A stretch of DNA of 64,000 nucleotides from assembly GCA_944389145.1 (NCBI GenBank), contig CALXLH010000023.1:18353-82352 (forward strand). Reading direction: 5' to 3'. Shown here in pieces: positions 1 through 9,274 of the stretch. A program made the translations under genes and the position numbers. Under the pieces are notes generated by a model. It saw only the letters and a program-made list of their open reading frames with translations. It was not told the origin of the DNA and made no database searches. Source of the DNA: an uncultured Spirochaetaceae bacterium (lineage in GTDB: Bacteria; Spirochaetota; Spirochaetia; Sphaerochaetales; Sphaerochaetaceae). Each line of letters opens with the position of its first letter. The first letter of the stretch is position 1.

Positions 1-1
1 T

Positions 2-370
2 GTGCTGGTATCGGCAATGTTGTCACCTGGACGGAAGGCTTACGGAATAATTCAATCTGTCATTTTCGGCGATTTCCAATTGATATACGACTTCAGGATC
101 ATGGACGAGTATGTCCAGATGCTGCATTATGGGAAATTCGGTTTCGATGAGGATGACATCGCTGATTTCCTGTCACCAATAAGGGAGCACGGCCTCCAGA
201 TAGCGGTGCCTCCGATGAAAGATGTGGCATTCAGCGATGAATCAGACAGGAAGTTCTTCGAGGTTGCGAAGGCTTCTGGAGCCGTCCTAGTAACCGGGAA
301 TATGAAGCATTTCCCTAAAGATCCGATAGTCATGAGCGTATCTGACTTCTATGAAAGGTTCCTCAATTGA
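2..370 (+). CDS. PIN-domain protein, 5' end cut by window edge
   Basis: This is the C-terminal part (about 122 residues) of a small PIN-domain protein of the putative toxin-antitoxin type. The visible N-terminus reads VLVSAMLSPG, which in this family follows the first catalytic Asp (usually IDTNVLVSA), so the real start lies upstream of the window. Later signatures fit the family: an acidic residue in DEYVQML, then an Asp-rich stretch, and VLVTGNMKHFP near the C-terminus, where PIN proteins have the last acidic cluster and a T/GxD-like turn. PIN domains are metal-dependent RNases. No antitoxin partner is visible downstream; it would be upstream if present. Family fairly sure, toxin role an inference. 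Confidence 0.7.
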   Translation: MLVSAMLSPGRKAYGIIQSVIFGDFQLIYDFRIMDEYVQMLHYGKFGFDEDDIADFLSPIREHGLQIAVPPMKDVAFSDESDRKFFEVAKASGAVLVTGNMKHFPKDPIVMSVSDFYERFLN

Positions 371-614
371 GGAAACAGCGCAAATCCATACCGCATCCTG
401 GGACAACGTATAGTCTTGGTCGATGACCTTGAGGTTGTTGCATCAGAGCACGTTCACAAACTGGCATAGGTGTTGTAGCTTATATCGGGATCCCCGCTGA
501 GGTTGAGATGTTCCAGCGGATCCAGGTCCTCCAGCGTCAATGGCGTAAATAGTTCTCTAAGAGGTCACGGACCTCAAGACGGGTCCTCGCATCTTCTCTG
601 AACTCAAAAAACGT
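365..614 (-). pseudogene. Frameshifted remnant, possibly leucine-rich-repeat protein
   Basis: No intact gene lies between the PIN gene and the barrel gene. Read on the minus strand, three successive frames give protein-like text: a charged helix-like piece (EDARTRLEVRDLLENYLR), then LEDLDPLEHLNLSGDPDISY, then CNNLKVIDQDYT. The middle and last pieces have the spacing of leucine-rich repeats. At least two frameshifts and a stop separate them, so this looks like a decayed gene. It is short and could be chance; family call is weak. Confidence 0.35.
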
Positions 615-617
615 GCA

Positions 618-1193
618 TCAGATGATTGCAAGCATTACCCCTAATCCTCTGTATTCGTTATACGAAGGAAATATTGGAATCTGATAATAGATTCCGATTG
701 CCATGTTGTAATGCCGCGCGAATTGGAATTCCGTAACTACCTTCGGCCTAAGCATCAGCCCATTATGCGCAAGGAATATTCCTGCAGCAGGATCTTGAGG
801 TATCTCCGCATATTGCATGAAATATCCTATATCCAATCCAAGATATGTACGCGTACGCCACACCTGCATGAATTTCCAAGAGAAAGTAATACCTGGCTCG
901 ATCGAAAACTCGAGGGAAGCCGCTCCTCCCTGCCCTCCTAACGGACTGAGATAATAGTCTCCGATAGCATAGATTTCGAATTTGAAGGAATCGGTCTTTA
1001 TGCCAAGATCGATTCCTCCTCCAACCGCGAGGGAGTTGCTCCTGACCATGCTCACGCGGCCAAATAGGTCATATGTAAACTCCGGCTTCTCTGGCGGCAT
1101 TTCCCACCATTCAAGCTCACTGGCAGATCCTTCAGCTGCGCTGACCGGCATTATGGAGAGGCAAAGCGCAATCAAGACAATAAGGAATCTCAT
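618..1193 (-). CDS. Small secreted outer-membrane beta-barrel-like protein
   Basis: A 191-residue protein with a clear signal peptide (hydrophobic residues 3-19, cleavage after VSAAE). The rest alternates polar and hydrophobic residues with many Gly and aromatic residues (LAVGGGIDLGIK, FKFEIYAIGDYYLSP, LGLDIGYFMQY, NMAIGIYYQIPIF), the pattern of a small outer-membrane barrel of about 8 strands. I do not recognise a named family. It is the last gene of a four-gene operon; its ATG overlaps the stop of the upstream lipoprotein gene by 4 nt (ATGA), so the two are translationally coupled and probably work together at the outer membrane. Confidence 0.7.
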   Translation of the reverse strand: MRFLIVLIALCLSIMPVSAAEGSASELEWWEMPPEKPEFTYDLFGRVSMVRSNSLAVGGGIDLGIKTDSFKFEIYAIGDYYLSPLGGQGGAASLEFSIEPGITFSWKFMQVWRTRTYLGLDIGYFMQYAEIPQDPAAGIFLAHNGLMLRPKVVTEFQFARHYNMAIGIYYQIPIFPSYNEYRGLGVMLAII

Positions 1194-1801
1194 ACGCCCT
1201 CCTCCTCTGATGCATCAGCATCCGAAGAATCAGGATCTTCTGATTCTCCAGGATCTTCAGAAGGCTCTTCCGTATCCTCTCCTGGATCCTCGGTATCTTC
1301 ATCGCTTCCTCCAGAAATCTCATCAGGGAGGATGGATTGTATCGAATCAAGCTTATCTGCAGATCCAATATACTCGAACTCAAAGTTCTTTGAGCTATCA
1401 TCGGCGTCAGTGACAAGCGTCAAGGAAACAGGCCCTGAATTCCTATCGCATGTCCAATCAAAGAGGAATGTATTCTGTCCTTCTTTCATGACTAAACCAC
1501 TTATAGCATCAGGAATCTCTCCATCAGGTACTGTAAATACAATGGATCCGTCAGCTGATATGAAATCATAGGAATGCAAGGATATATCGTATGTACCATC
1601 AATCCTGACCTGATACTGGCTACTCGATGAGATAAGCTCCACATATATGAACGTACCATCCGCCTTAAGCGCAAGGGCACCATTATCAAGGACAGGATTC
1701 GAGTAAGCTGGCATGGCATAAGAGCCAATCACTGGATTTGGTATTGATTGATTACAACCGATTAAAAGCAATATCGGAAATGCAAGAAAAATCCTTCTCA
1801 T
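1190..1801 (-). CDS. Lipoprotein with acidic Pro/Glu-rich tail
   Basis: A 203-residue protein with a lipoprotein signal peptide; the lipobox is LIGC with Cys16. Residues about 20-150 form a beta-rich domain (LALKADGTFIYVEL, YDFISADGSIVFTVPDG) that looks lipocalin-like or like a fold-test domain, without a clear family. The last 40 residues are a low-complexity Glu/Asp/Pro/Ser tail (EDTEDPGEDTEEPSEDPGE), probably an extended surface linker. Its ATG directly follows the TGA of the 758-residue lipoprotein gene upstream, and it overlaps the barrel gene downstream by 4 nt. Confidence 0.7.
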   Translation of the reverse strand: MRRIFLAFPILLLIGCNQSIPNPVIGSYAMPAYSNPVLDNGALALKADGTFIYVELISSSSQYQVRIDGTYDISLHSYDFISADGSIVFTVPDGEIPDAISGLVMKEGQNTFLFDWTCDRNSGPVSLTLVTDADDSSKNFEFEYIGSADKLDSIQSILPDEISGGSDEDTEDPGEDTEEPSEDPGESEDPDSSDADASEEEGV

Positions 1802-4078
1802 TCATAACCCCAGATTATTCGGATCTACATCCTCAGCGGCTCTTCCAGTCTGCGTAACAGTATAAGTACCTACAAATTCCTGACTTCTTACACTTATGTT
1901 CTCAAAGCCGATTGAGGCAGGATACCACCCGGTTATCGTGATAGCTCCTGTGCAGGATCCCGTTCCATTATAATCGACATCCATAACATAGCTTCCATTT
2001 ATCTTCATGAAAGAAGTCTCTCCAAAGTCCTTATACTGGAACGTAATATGACCTCCGATTCCTGCAATTGATGCAGAATATCCAATCGTACCGCCGTCTC
2101 CCTGTATACTATCCTGACTGATGACTGCCCCATTTGTCAGGCTTCCTGGGCCAGCTTCATTCACCTTAGAATAAATACTGCTATCCTTCCATCGCTGATT
2201 CAACCCAGATGATCCCGGATACTGCGTAAGCAAGGCCGTGTCAATATATTCCCATGGCTTCAGGCAATAGACCTGCATAGCCTGGATAAGCTTAGCTCCT
2301 GTCAATGCGCTATAACCGGAATCTATCTTGCTCCACTCGCCTTCCCTGCCTATCTTATCGACTCCTTGTATGGCGATCCAGCACTGCCTGCCAAAATCAG
2401 GGGTATACAGATCGTTGAGTATGGCCATATCCTCACCATTGGCATATTCAGAGAACGTCGCGGTCTTTTCGATATATCCTTCAGTGTCTATGCTGGACGG
2501 CTCCGTCGTCCAGATCCTGACATTGTAATAGTCAACACGGTTATCGATCTTCATCGTTGCCGCAACGGGATACAGACCTCCAGATGCAGTCATTCCAGAG
2601 GTAAAAAGATTATCTGACACATTATAGCTATCAGGAGCATCAGGCCGGCCGAAGCTTATGACCTCATAACCACCTAGCTCAGTATCGCAAAGATATGCGC
2701 TTAACTGCGAACCATTCCATGTAGCAACGGTGAAGTATTCATAAGATGTCGTCCCACCGCTTATAGAACGCGTGGCAGAAGAGTATTCAAACTCTACGGT
2801 CCTGTCAGATTCAGAGACAGGAATCTCAAGGAGATTAGCCCATGTGCCGCTAGCAGCATCTGATCTTCCATATACGACATACTTCCAATCAGAATGTCCC
2901 TCATCCGATGCGCCAAGCGCATCGACTATCGTGAATGTGAATCTGCTTGGGTTCTGAAGGATATTCACAGATGCTGGATCTACCGTAGGCGGAGAAAGCA
3001 GGAATCCTGAGGCAATCGATGGATCTCCATTCGCCGTAACGCCATTTACCTCTCCTATCGCCCTTACGCTATATGAATACTCTACTCCAGGCTTTAGGTT
3101 CGATGTATCGACATAGCTCATCCGCCCTCCGGATTCAGCAGGTTGATCATTACCAGCCACAGTGGAATAAATCCTTCGTTCTGATTCACCGTCGGAATAG
3201 CGATAGATTTCCCAATCAAAGGCCTTAGAAGGATCGTCATCAGGATACATAGCTTCCCAGGAGAGGGTTATCGAAGTTAAGGAATCACCTCTTGATGCTG
3301 TGAAATCAACAGGAGCCGAAGGCGCACCAGGAATACGGGTATATCCTACTCGTCTTGAGCCGGGCTCACTGCTTTCCCCAGAATAGGATACAGAAACAAT
3401 CCTGAAGAATATCGACTGACCGTAATACTGCGTATCAGGGTAGAAATCAAAGGTATTCGTATTCCAGGAAATAATATAATCATCGGCATCAAGGGAAGTA
3501 GGCGTAGCCGTATTCCAGTCACCATCATATCCGGTAGTACTCCACTGGATCCTATATCCGCGGATATTCTCGAGAGGAGACCACTGAAGCCTTATGTACT
3601 CCTCTGATTCACCCTGAGTAGCGGTAAGATCAGATGGGGCGGCAAGCAGCCAGCCGAATGTGATATCAGAGAAAGAGCCGACCAAGTCAACGATAGAGAA
3701 ACTTCTGGCTCTTACGCGATAAGCATATACCTTTCCCACCTCTACATCATTATCCGTATATGACGTTCCTGTAGGCGCATCTGCAAGCCTTTCCCATTCC
3801 AGTGATTCCTCATCCACTTCGGTTGATCCAGCCTCTGCCCTGTATACCTCGTAATAGTCAGCGCCATTAACGCCGTTCCAGCTTATGATTATCCGAGAGG
3901 AGTTAGACGCCTTCGTCGCAAATACCGCAGTTGGAGCCGTACCTGTGAAATCAAGGCTTGATGATGTTTCTCCAGTCCCTGTTCCATAATCAACAGAGCT
4001 ATCATCCCAGATGGAAAGATTGCAGGATGAGAATAAAACGATGAAAAAAGATATTAGAATAAGACTTACCTGCTTCAT
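1802..4078 (-). CDS. Fibronectin-III-repeat lipoprotein (758 aa)
   Basis: A lipoprotein (signal peptide with lipobox LFSSC, Cys19) with at least three fibronectin type III-like domains, roughly residues 48-145, 147-245 and 250-360. Each has a Trp in strand B (IIISWNGV, IRLQWSPL, ITLSWEAM) and a Tyr in strand C or F (YYEVYRAE, YAYRVRAR, YSYSVRAI). More divergent copies follow up to about 590. The last 160 residues are a separate beta-rich domain ending in GTYTVTQTGRAAEDVDP, which resembles the end of the neighbouring 1245-residue protein (GVYTITIDGKAAESIVD). Likely a surface or periplasmic adhesion or scaffold protein; ligand unknown. Only 3 nt separate it from the upstream gene. Confidence 0.8.
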   Translation of the reverse strand: MKQVSLILISFFIVLFSSCNLSIWDDSSVDYGTGTGETSSSLDFTGTAPTAVFATKASNSSRIIISWNGVNGADYYEVYRAEAGSTEVDEESLEWERLADAPTGTSYTDNDVEVGKVYAYRVRARSFSIVDLVGSFSDITFGWLLAAPSDLTATQGESEEYIRLQWSPLENIRGYRIQWSTTGYDGDWNTATPTSLDADDYIISWNTNTFDFYPDTQYYGQSIFFRIVSVSYSGESSEPGSRRVGYTRIPGAPSAPVDFTASRGDSLTSITLSWEAMYPDDDPSKAFDWEIYRYSDGESERRIYSTVAGNDQPAESGGRMSYVDTSNLKPGVEYSYSVRAIGEVNGVTANGDPSIASGFLLSPPTVDPASVNILQNPSRFTFTIVDALGASDEGHSDWKYVVYGRSDAASGTWANLLEIPVSESDRTVEFEYSSATRSISGGTTSYEYFTVATWNGSQLSAYLCDTELGGYEVISFGRPDAPDSYNVSDNLFTSGMTASGGLYPVAATMKIDNRVDYYNVRIWTTEPSSIDTEGYIEKTATFSEYANGEDMAILNDLYTPDFGRQCWIAIQGVDKIGREGEWSKIDSGYSALTGAKLIQAMQVYCLKPWEYIDTALLTQYPGSSGLNQRWKDSSIYSKVNEAGPGSLTNGAVISQDSIQGDGGTIGYSASIAGIGGHITFQYKDFGETSFMKINGSYVMDVDYNGTGSCTGAITITGWYPASIGFENISVRSQEFVGTYTVTQTGRAAEDVDPNNLGL

Positions 4079-4081
4079 ATC

Positions 4082-7000
4082 TCACCTGCTAGGACTGATG
4101 AATGGTCGAATTATATCTTCACGATCCACAATCGATTCGGCAGCTTTTCCATCAATGGTGATAGTGTATACACCTTTATCTGTACCAAATGTGCCATAAT
4201 TATCACCATTGAATTCTTTGGTATAATCACTGAAAAGGGGGAAAATATTCTTATAATTTATTTCTGCATTATAGTAACGATTATCGGTCATAGAAACATT
4301 TATTGTACCATTTCCATTATAACCAATTAAAATAAGATAATCAGTGCTTATTGTTGATCCATCACTCCCCTCATCAACATCAAACTGAATGTTTGATGTT
4401 GTGGAAAGTGATATGGCATTATTAAATCCAGTATATCCAGTTAATGTGAGATAATTTTCTGAAGGATTATAGTCCATTTGAAAACCATCTGAATGCAAAT
4501 GGATTTTTACAGTCTCATCATAATAAGAAAGATCTCTAGTGTCACCAGTTAGTCCCGCATATAAAAACCAATCGCTATAAAGATCTCCATCAGCATCACC
4601 TAAGGGTGACTGTAACATTTGATTAACAAAAACGATATACTCTTCCGCCTTCAGCTCTCGTGTCACCTCTGTATCATTGCTTACAGGATTGGTTTCCTTG
4701 TTTTCGCTATCAATAGCTGTGATCGAATTAGTGAAAGTAAGTGAATCCTTCATCGTTCCATGGGTGTTAGGATCATTGTATGTGTAGATACCATCGCTGT
4801 AGCCAAGATAGCCTGGCTGACTGCTGTCCTTTATGTCCCAGCCATCATCCGAATGGACATCTGTGATATCAAGCTCAACGCCTACTCCGCCATCAATGGA
4901 ATTGTGCAACATATACCTTGTCGCACCCTTAACGGCAGGCCATGTCATTCTGATGTACGGCTGGTATTTCCCATCTGTTTCGACGGTCTCAACGGTTAGC
5001 GAAGATGGTGCAACGAGGGAGTATCCAAGATTAGCATCCTCAGATTCACCGAAGACATTTTCTGTCTTCCTAAATCCGTTCTGATAAAGGGATTCATCAC
5101 TTCCCTTTACGGATTGGACACTATAGTAATAATCCTTGGATCCAGTAATTGCTGCATTATCGGTAAATGTTGTTCCAGTAACCTGTTTTTCTACAAAGGT
5201 ACCATCAATAATCAGGTTCCCATCAGATCCTTTGGTATAGCGCTGGATGTTATATGAAGTTGCATGAGGATTGCTATTCCATGTAATCCTGATAGCATCG
5301 ATCAGTCCACCTTTTGTTGCCTGTATATTTGCAGGAGGTCCGAAAAGGGATCCTTCGACTTCATTTATCTTTCCCAGAAGATTTGTCTCTGCATCGGTAT
5401 CAGAGGTCTGTTCTTTTACAGGAAGAACCTTGTAGTAATACGTTGCAGATAATGGTTCAGGATTCGCTTCAGAAGGACTCATTGAAGCAATAGCAGTATC
5501 TTCATATTCAAGCTCGCCGCTCATCCCTGATGTGACATTGATCTGCCCTTCAAGCTTATTGAACTTCTCATTCGAATTAGGCTCGGACCTGTAAATAAGA
5601 TAATGGCCTGTGCCGTTCACATGATTCCATTTCAGGGTAATCGTATCTGGGCTCTCGGCTAACGTCGCAGTAAGATTCATACCTGCAATACCGAAGACGC
5701 ATCCCTGATCAACATCAGATTCAATATATGCATCAGAGTCTGTCTTGATCTGCTCCTTATTGTATGCACGGACCTTGAAGTCATAGACCGTTCCATTCGT
5801 ATCATCACCAGCAGATGAAATCTCACCTGAATTTGATGTAGAGGTTGACACCTTCTTCCAAGCATCATCGCCCTCTTCAAGTCCCTTCTGATATACTTCG
5901 TATTCGATGTTTTCCGAGGTCTTTCCTTTCCAGCTGAAAGCTATCTTATCAACATAATCACCATCAGAGGCAGAGAAGGATTCGGGCTTTGTCAGAACTC
6001 CGCCCTTGACCTGTTCAGGAAGATTCTGTGTCAAGGAATCCGTTGTTGATGATGTTCTGGTGCATGATATCCTATAGCTTAATTCCTTATCAGCATCCAG
6101 CATCACATACCGCTTATTACCATCTTCCTTAACATCATTGAGAGCAGAGCCTGTACCATTGTCTATGGAAACAGAGAAAGAGTATGTAGCATCTGTATCC
6201 TGCAAGGCGCTATCGCTCATCTCCCATTCCAGTCTTACGACTCCAATGTAATCCGTTGTGGCAGTCAGTGATCCTTCCTTGATGAATTCAGTATCGATCT
6301 TCGTTCCGAGAGAGACGAAATCATTATCTGTTCCTGATACTGAATTCGAAACTGTGAACGAATTGACTTCTTCACCGTTGAATACCTGAATGAGCGTAAA
6401 TCTATATTCGTGATAATCCCCATCAGTATTTTCCAAGGTAAGGGTATCAGAATAGCTCGCTGATGCAACATCCCTCGTAGAATATGATGTATTACCTGAC
6501 AGCTGATCCCAATCGCTTATCGAGATCTTCCAGCTAACGCCATCTTCAGCTTCCGGGGGATTATAATTCCAGCTTATTTCAATGGTTGCTGATTCGGTAG
6601 ATTGTCCGGACACCTTGAATACAACGTTCTCAGGGATCCATAGCTTCCAGCCAGCATCAGAAACGACCTTATCCTTATCATCAGTCCCTTCATAGATTAC
6701 TGCCCCATCTGCATTTCCATAGCCATTGGTGATCCTATACTGATACTTGGTATTGTCTTCCACCGACGTGTCTATCCAGGTAAATGATGTGCCATTCCCT
6801 GATACACCAGCGGTAGCATTATTCTCACCAAGCAGTACGACCGACCAATCAGATGTTCCGGCAATGCATCTCTCCACCTTGAAGGCATTTGTAACATTAG
6901 TAAGATTGGCAGGCTTTCTTGGGGCAATCCATGTCACCTCAATTCCATCTGCAAGGGTTCCGTGTGATGCCGCTACGCTAGTTATCGGCTGAGGATTAAG

Positions 7001-7819
7001 CGTTGAATCCGTCAAAACCGGATAATCAATGCTATACGGAGTATTTATTACTGCGCTTTCCCCTTTTGCTCCTTCATACACATTCATCTCAATGCGGAAA
7101 TAAACAGTAGAATCAACTCCGAATGCATACTCGTCAGTTGAAAGCGAGATCGAAAAATCCGTGATATCAGACTTTGCGGTCTTCCAGTCAGGGGACTGTG
7201 TAGGATCTCTATACAATATAGAGAAATCATATTCATAAAGGGATTTATTCTGTTCAAGTATGGAAAAGATATTCGGAACACTCCAATAAAGCATTACCTC
7301 ATTTGCATTGGCTATTCCAGAGATATCTATGCTGTTCCTGGATGTAAGTGTTCCACCCTCTACGAACTCGCTTGGCTCTGAATACAGCAGACCCAAAGAA
7401 GAGGTCGCATCAGATGGATTGCGAACAGCGATCACGGAGAATACATATCCCTTATTTCCTGACTGATTGAATGAATACTCAGTCGTACCGGAAGAAAGGC
7501 TTTGCACAAGTGAAAAGCCTCTTTGCTGAAGATCCGAAATCGAGGATAAGGACTCTCCATCATCCTCTATCGTTCCATATTTCGTATTCTCTATTCTCCA
7601 TACCTGATAACTCGTTGCATTCTCAACAGGATCCCAGGAAACAGTAATCGATCCTTCATAACCATTACTCGCCTTTACATTCTCTGGCGCATTAGGAGCC
7701 CCGTTTGGATTATATTCCTCCATTGGATCCATCGGAGGAGAGGCTGGACAGGATATGAAAACAGTAGCCGCGAAAACAGTAAGAACGAAAAGGCAGATAT
7801 ATGTATGAAGCCGCTTCAT
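4082..7819 (-). CDS. Giant fibronectin-III-repeat lipoprotein (1245 aa)
   Basis: First gene of the surface operon. It has a good ribosome site (GGAGG, 5 nt before ATG), a lipoprotein signal peptide (FISC) and a chain of fibronectin-III-like domains over most of its length; recurring motifs are ITVSWDPVENATSYQVW, IRITWNSNPHATSYNI, TLKWNHVNGTGHYLIYR and IRMTWPAVKGATRYMLH. The last 170 residues form a C-terminal domain shared in outline with the 758-residue neighbour. The DNA coding for that domain is much AT-richer than the repeats (about 27% G+C around 4201-4260 against about 52% around 6961-7020), which hints at an exchanged module. Probably surface-exposed; function unknown. Confidence 0.8.
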   Translation of the reverse strand: MKRLHTYICLFVLTVFAATVFISCPASPPMDPMEEYNPNGAPNAPENVKASNGYEGSITVSWDPVENATSYQVWRIENTKYGTIEDDGESLSSISDLQQRGFSLVQSLSSGTTEYSFNQSGNKGYVFSVIAVRNPSDATSSLGLLYSEPSEFVEGGTLTSRNSIDISGIANANEVMLYWSVPNIFSILEQNKSLYEYDFSILYRDPTQSPDWKTAKSDITDFSISLSTDEYAFGVDSTVYFRIEMNVYEGAKGESAVINTPYSIDYPVLTDSTLNPQPITSVAASHGTLADGIEVTWIAPRKPANLTNVTNAFKVERCIAGTSDWSVVLLGENNATAGVSGNGTSFTWIDTSVEDNTKYQYRITNGYGNADGAVIYEGTDDKDKVVSDAGWKLWIPENVVFKVSGQSTESATIEISWNYNPPEAEDGVSWKISISDWDQLSGNTSYSTRDVASASYSDTLTLENTDGDYHEYRFTLIQVFNGEEVNSFTVSNSVSGTDNDFVSLGTKIDTEFIKEGSLTATTDYIGVVRLEWEMSDSALQDTDATYSFSVSIDNGTGSALNDVKEDGNKRYVMLDADKELSYRISCTRTSSTTDSLTQNLPEQVKGGVLTKPESFSASDGDYVDKIAFSWKGKTSENIEYEVYQKGLEEGDDAWKKVSTSTSNSGEISSAGDDTNGTVYDFKVRAYNKEQIKTDSDAYIESDVDQGCVFGIAGMNLTATLAESPDTITLKWNHVNGTGHYLIYRSEPNSNEKFNKLEGQINVTSGMSGELEYEDTAIASMSPSEANPEPLSATYYYKVLPVKEQTSDTDAETNLLGKINEVEGSLFGPPANIQATKGGLIDAIRITWNSNPHATSYNIQRYTKGSDGNLIIDGTFVEKQVTGTTFTDNAAITGSKDYYYSVQSVKGSDESLYQNGFRKTENVFGESEDANLGYSLVAPSSLTVETVETDGKYQPYIRMTWPAVKGATRYMLHNSIDGGVGVELDITDVHSDDGWDIKDSSQPGYLGYSDGIYTYNDPNTHGTMKDSLTFTNSITAIDSENKETNPVSNDTEVTRELKAEEYIVFVNQMLQSPLGDADGDLYSDWFLYAGLTGDTRDLSYYDETVKIHLHSDGFQMDYNPSENYLTLTGYTGFNNAISLSTTSNIQFDVDEGSDGSTISTDYLILIGYNGNGTINVSMTDNRYYNAEINYKNIFPLFSDYTKEFNGDNYGTFGTDKGVYTITIDGKAAESIVDREDIIRPFISPSR

Positions 7820-7895
7820 GCAACCTCCGTAAAGTCAAGTAAACAAACACTGTGTTGGAAGAAAAAAGACACTTCCATCAACTTTGTTGGAAAGT

Positions 7896-7956
7896 ATCAT
7901 AAATAACATATAATAGCAAGTTATCGAACAAAAAACTGCATTTCTGTTCGATAACT
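7896..7956 (-). promoter_or_regulatory. Promoter with 38-bp dyad operator, copy A
   Basis: A 12-bp inverted repeat (AGTTATCGAACA, arms 7919-7930 and 7945-7956) lies 17 bp upstream of a -10-like box TATGAT (7896-7901, minus strand). No TTGACA-like -35 is present; the dyad edge takes that place. The same arrangement, with the same 38-bp total length and the same 17-bp gap, occurs at 11023-11083. It drives the 1245-residue lipoprotein operon with a leader of about 70 nt. I infer a shared, probably activator-dependent promoter. The T-run is inside the loop rather than after the stem, so it is not a typical terminator. Confidence 0.6.
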
Positions 7957-7999
7957 CCAGAACATAATCAGGCAAATGTCTAAAAATATCCAAAAGCTC

Positions 8000-9271
8000 T
8001 CATATGCTGCAGCCAACCTTGAAGCCAAAGGCAAGCCTGTCGAGGCGAGATGAAAGCTCGATATCAAGATCATTCCATTCCAGACCGACTCGAAGGCTTC
8101 TATACTCTACCTTCGCGCTTACCGTCATATCCTCATTGATATCATAGCCAAAGTACAGCTTAGGAATGATCCAGTGATCATAGATGTAGTTATCAAGGGA
8201 ACAGGCCCAGACTACCTGTGAGACGGCATCGCTCAGCTCGACTCCAAGATGATAAGGCCCCAGATCGTAAAGGACAGAGAATGACAGGTCTGGAGGTGTC
8301 AGGTAGAGGTTCCTGTCATAGTGAAGCCTAAAGCCATTCATTATATCCTCGGCAGTGAAGTACCAATACGTACGCAGTGCCGGAATATCCCTGAGATCGA
8401 CCATGAAGGCAAGTTCCTCATTCATACGGTACATGACGCCGAGATTGAATCCAAGGCCGAAGCCTGCGTTATACCTGTTGGATGCCAGTGCCCCGATCAC
8501 GTCCCCGTTCAAGCGTGCAGAGAGATAATCTCCATTGGTAAGGGAAGTATCAAAGAAGAATCTTGGGGACAAGGAGAATCCAACGGAGAGCCTATCCTCT
8601 ATGATATACTTCGCATACCCGATATCGGCACCTGCCGAGATATACAGCTCATTACCATAGTATTTGTTCGCATACCCGTAGCTATACTGGTCCAGAAGAT
8701 CGTCTGCTCCATCGAATCCAAGGTCAACGATCCACTTCAGGCCAAAGCCCTCCTTTATCGCTCCCCAGCTGAAATCCATGAGGATGTCAAAGTCATTCGG
8801 AAGATAGCCGTGGGGAAGCAAGGCCGGATCAATAGAGAGGAGCGCCGCCAAGGCAAGTGCCTTGTCATTATCGGGAAGGGTGTCAAATCCACCCTCATCA
8901 GCAAAATACTCCCTGACGAAATATGCCGTCTCGGCATCTGTATGCCCAGCTGTTGGGAAGTTTCTATCAAAATCAAAGGCTGCCGCGATGCTCTCATAGT
9001 TGGAAGCTATGAATTCGTCGCTCAGGCCCTGCATAGCCTCGCCAAGATGGCTCATGCCATCCTTCAATGCATCAACGGGATCTGCAAGGAACATCATGCC
9101 ATTCACCGCAGACGATGCATCAAGGCTCATTGAGAAGTTCGACTCCTCCTCTATCTCAATAAGCCTTGCAGGACTGCGGAAGGTATCAGAGGTGAAGGAC
9201 AAGGAAGGAACCGCGGCAGACAATGAAGAGGCAATCAAAAGGAAACAGGATAAGATAGCTAATCTCTTCAT
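8000..9271 (-). CDS. Secreted outer-membrane barrel protein (423 aa)
   Basis: A 423-residue protein with a signal peptide (residues 1-19, SLSAA). After a helical N-terminal part (about 30-175) it turns into amphipathic strands rich in Tyr, Gly and Asp (YISAGADIGYAKYII, LSVGFSLSPRFFF, FGLGFNLGVMYRM, LSFSVLYDLGPYHLGVEL) up to the final LAFGFKVGCSI, which looks like an outer-membrane barrel. The layout is like the DUF5723/TraF-like or PorV-like barrels of other spirochaetes, but I cannot assign a family. It follows the lipoprotein gene at 9275 with a 3-nt gap and forms a two-gene operon with it. Confidence 0.7.
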   Translation of the reverse strand: MKRLAILSCFLLIASSLSAAVPSLSFTSDTFRSPARLIEIEEESNFSMSLDASSAVNGMMFLADPVDALKDGMSHLGEAMQGLSDEFIASNYESIAAAFDFDRNFPTAGHTDAETAYFVREYFADEGGFDTLPDNDKALALAALLSIDPALLPHGYLPNDFDILMDFSWGAIKEGFGLKWIVDLGFDGADDLLDQYSYGYANKYYGNELYISAGADIGYAKYIIEDRLSVGFSLSPRFFFDTSLTNGDYLSARLNGDVIGALASNRYNAGFGLGFNLGVMYRMNEELAFMVDLRDIPALRTYWYFTAEDIMNGFRLHYDRNLYLTPPDLSFSVLYDLGPYHLGVELSDAVSQVVWACSLDNYIYDHWIIPKLYFGYDINEDMTVSAKVEYRSLRVGLEWNDLDIELSSRLDRLAFGFKVGCSI

Positions 9272-9274
9272 TGC

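Noticed and set aside
7919..7956. Dyad read as a terminator of the barrel gene at 8000
   Set aside because: The T-run is in the loop, not after the stem, and copy B at 11046 has no gene ending upstream; a promoter operator explains both copies.
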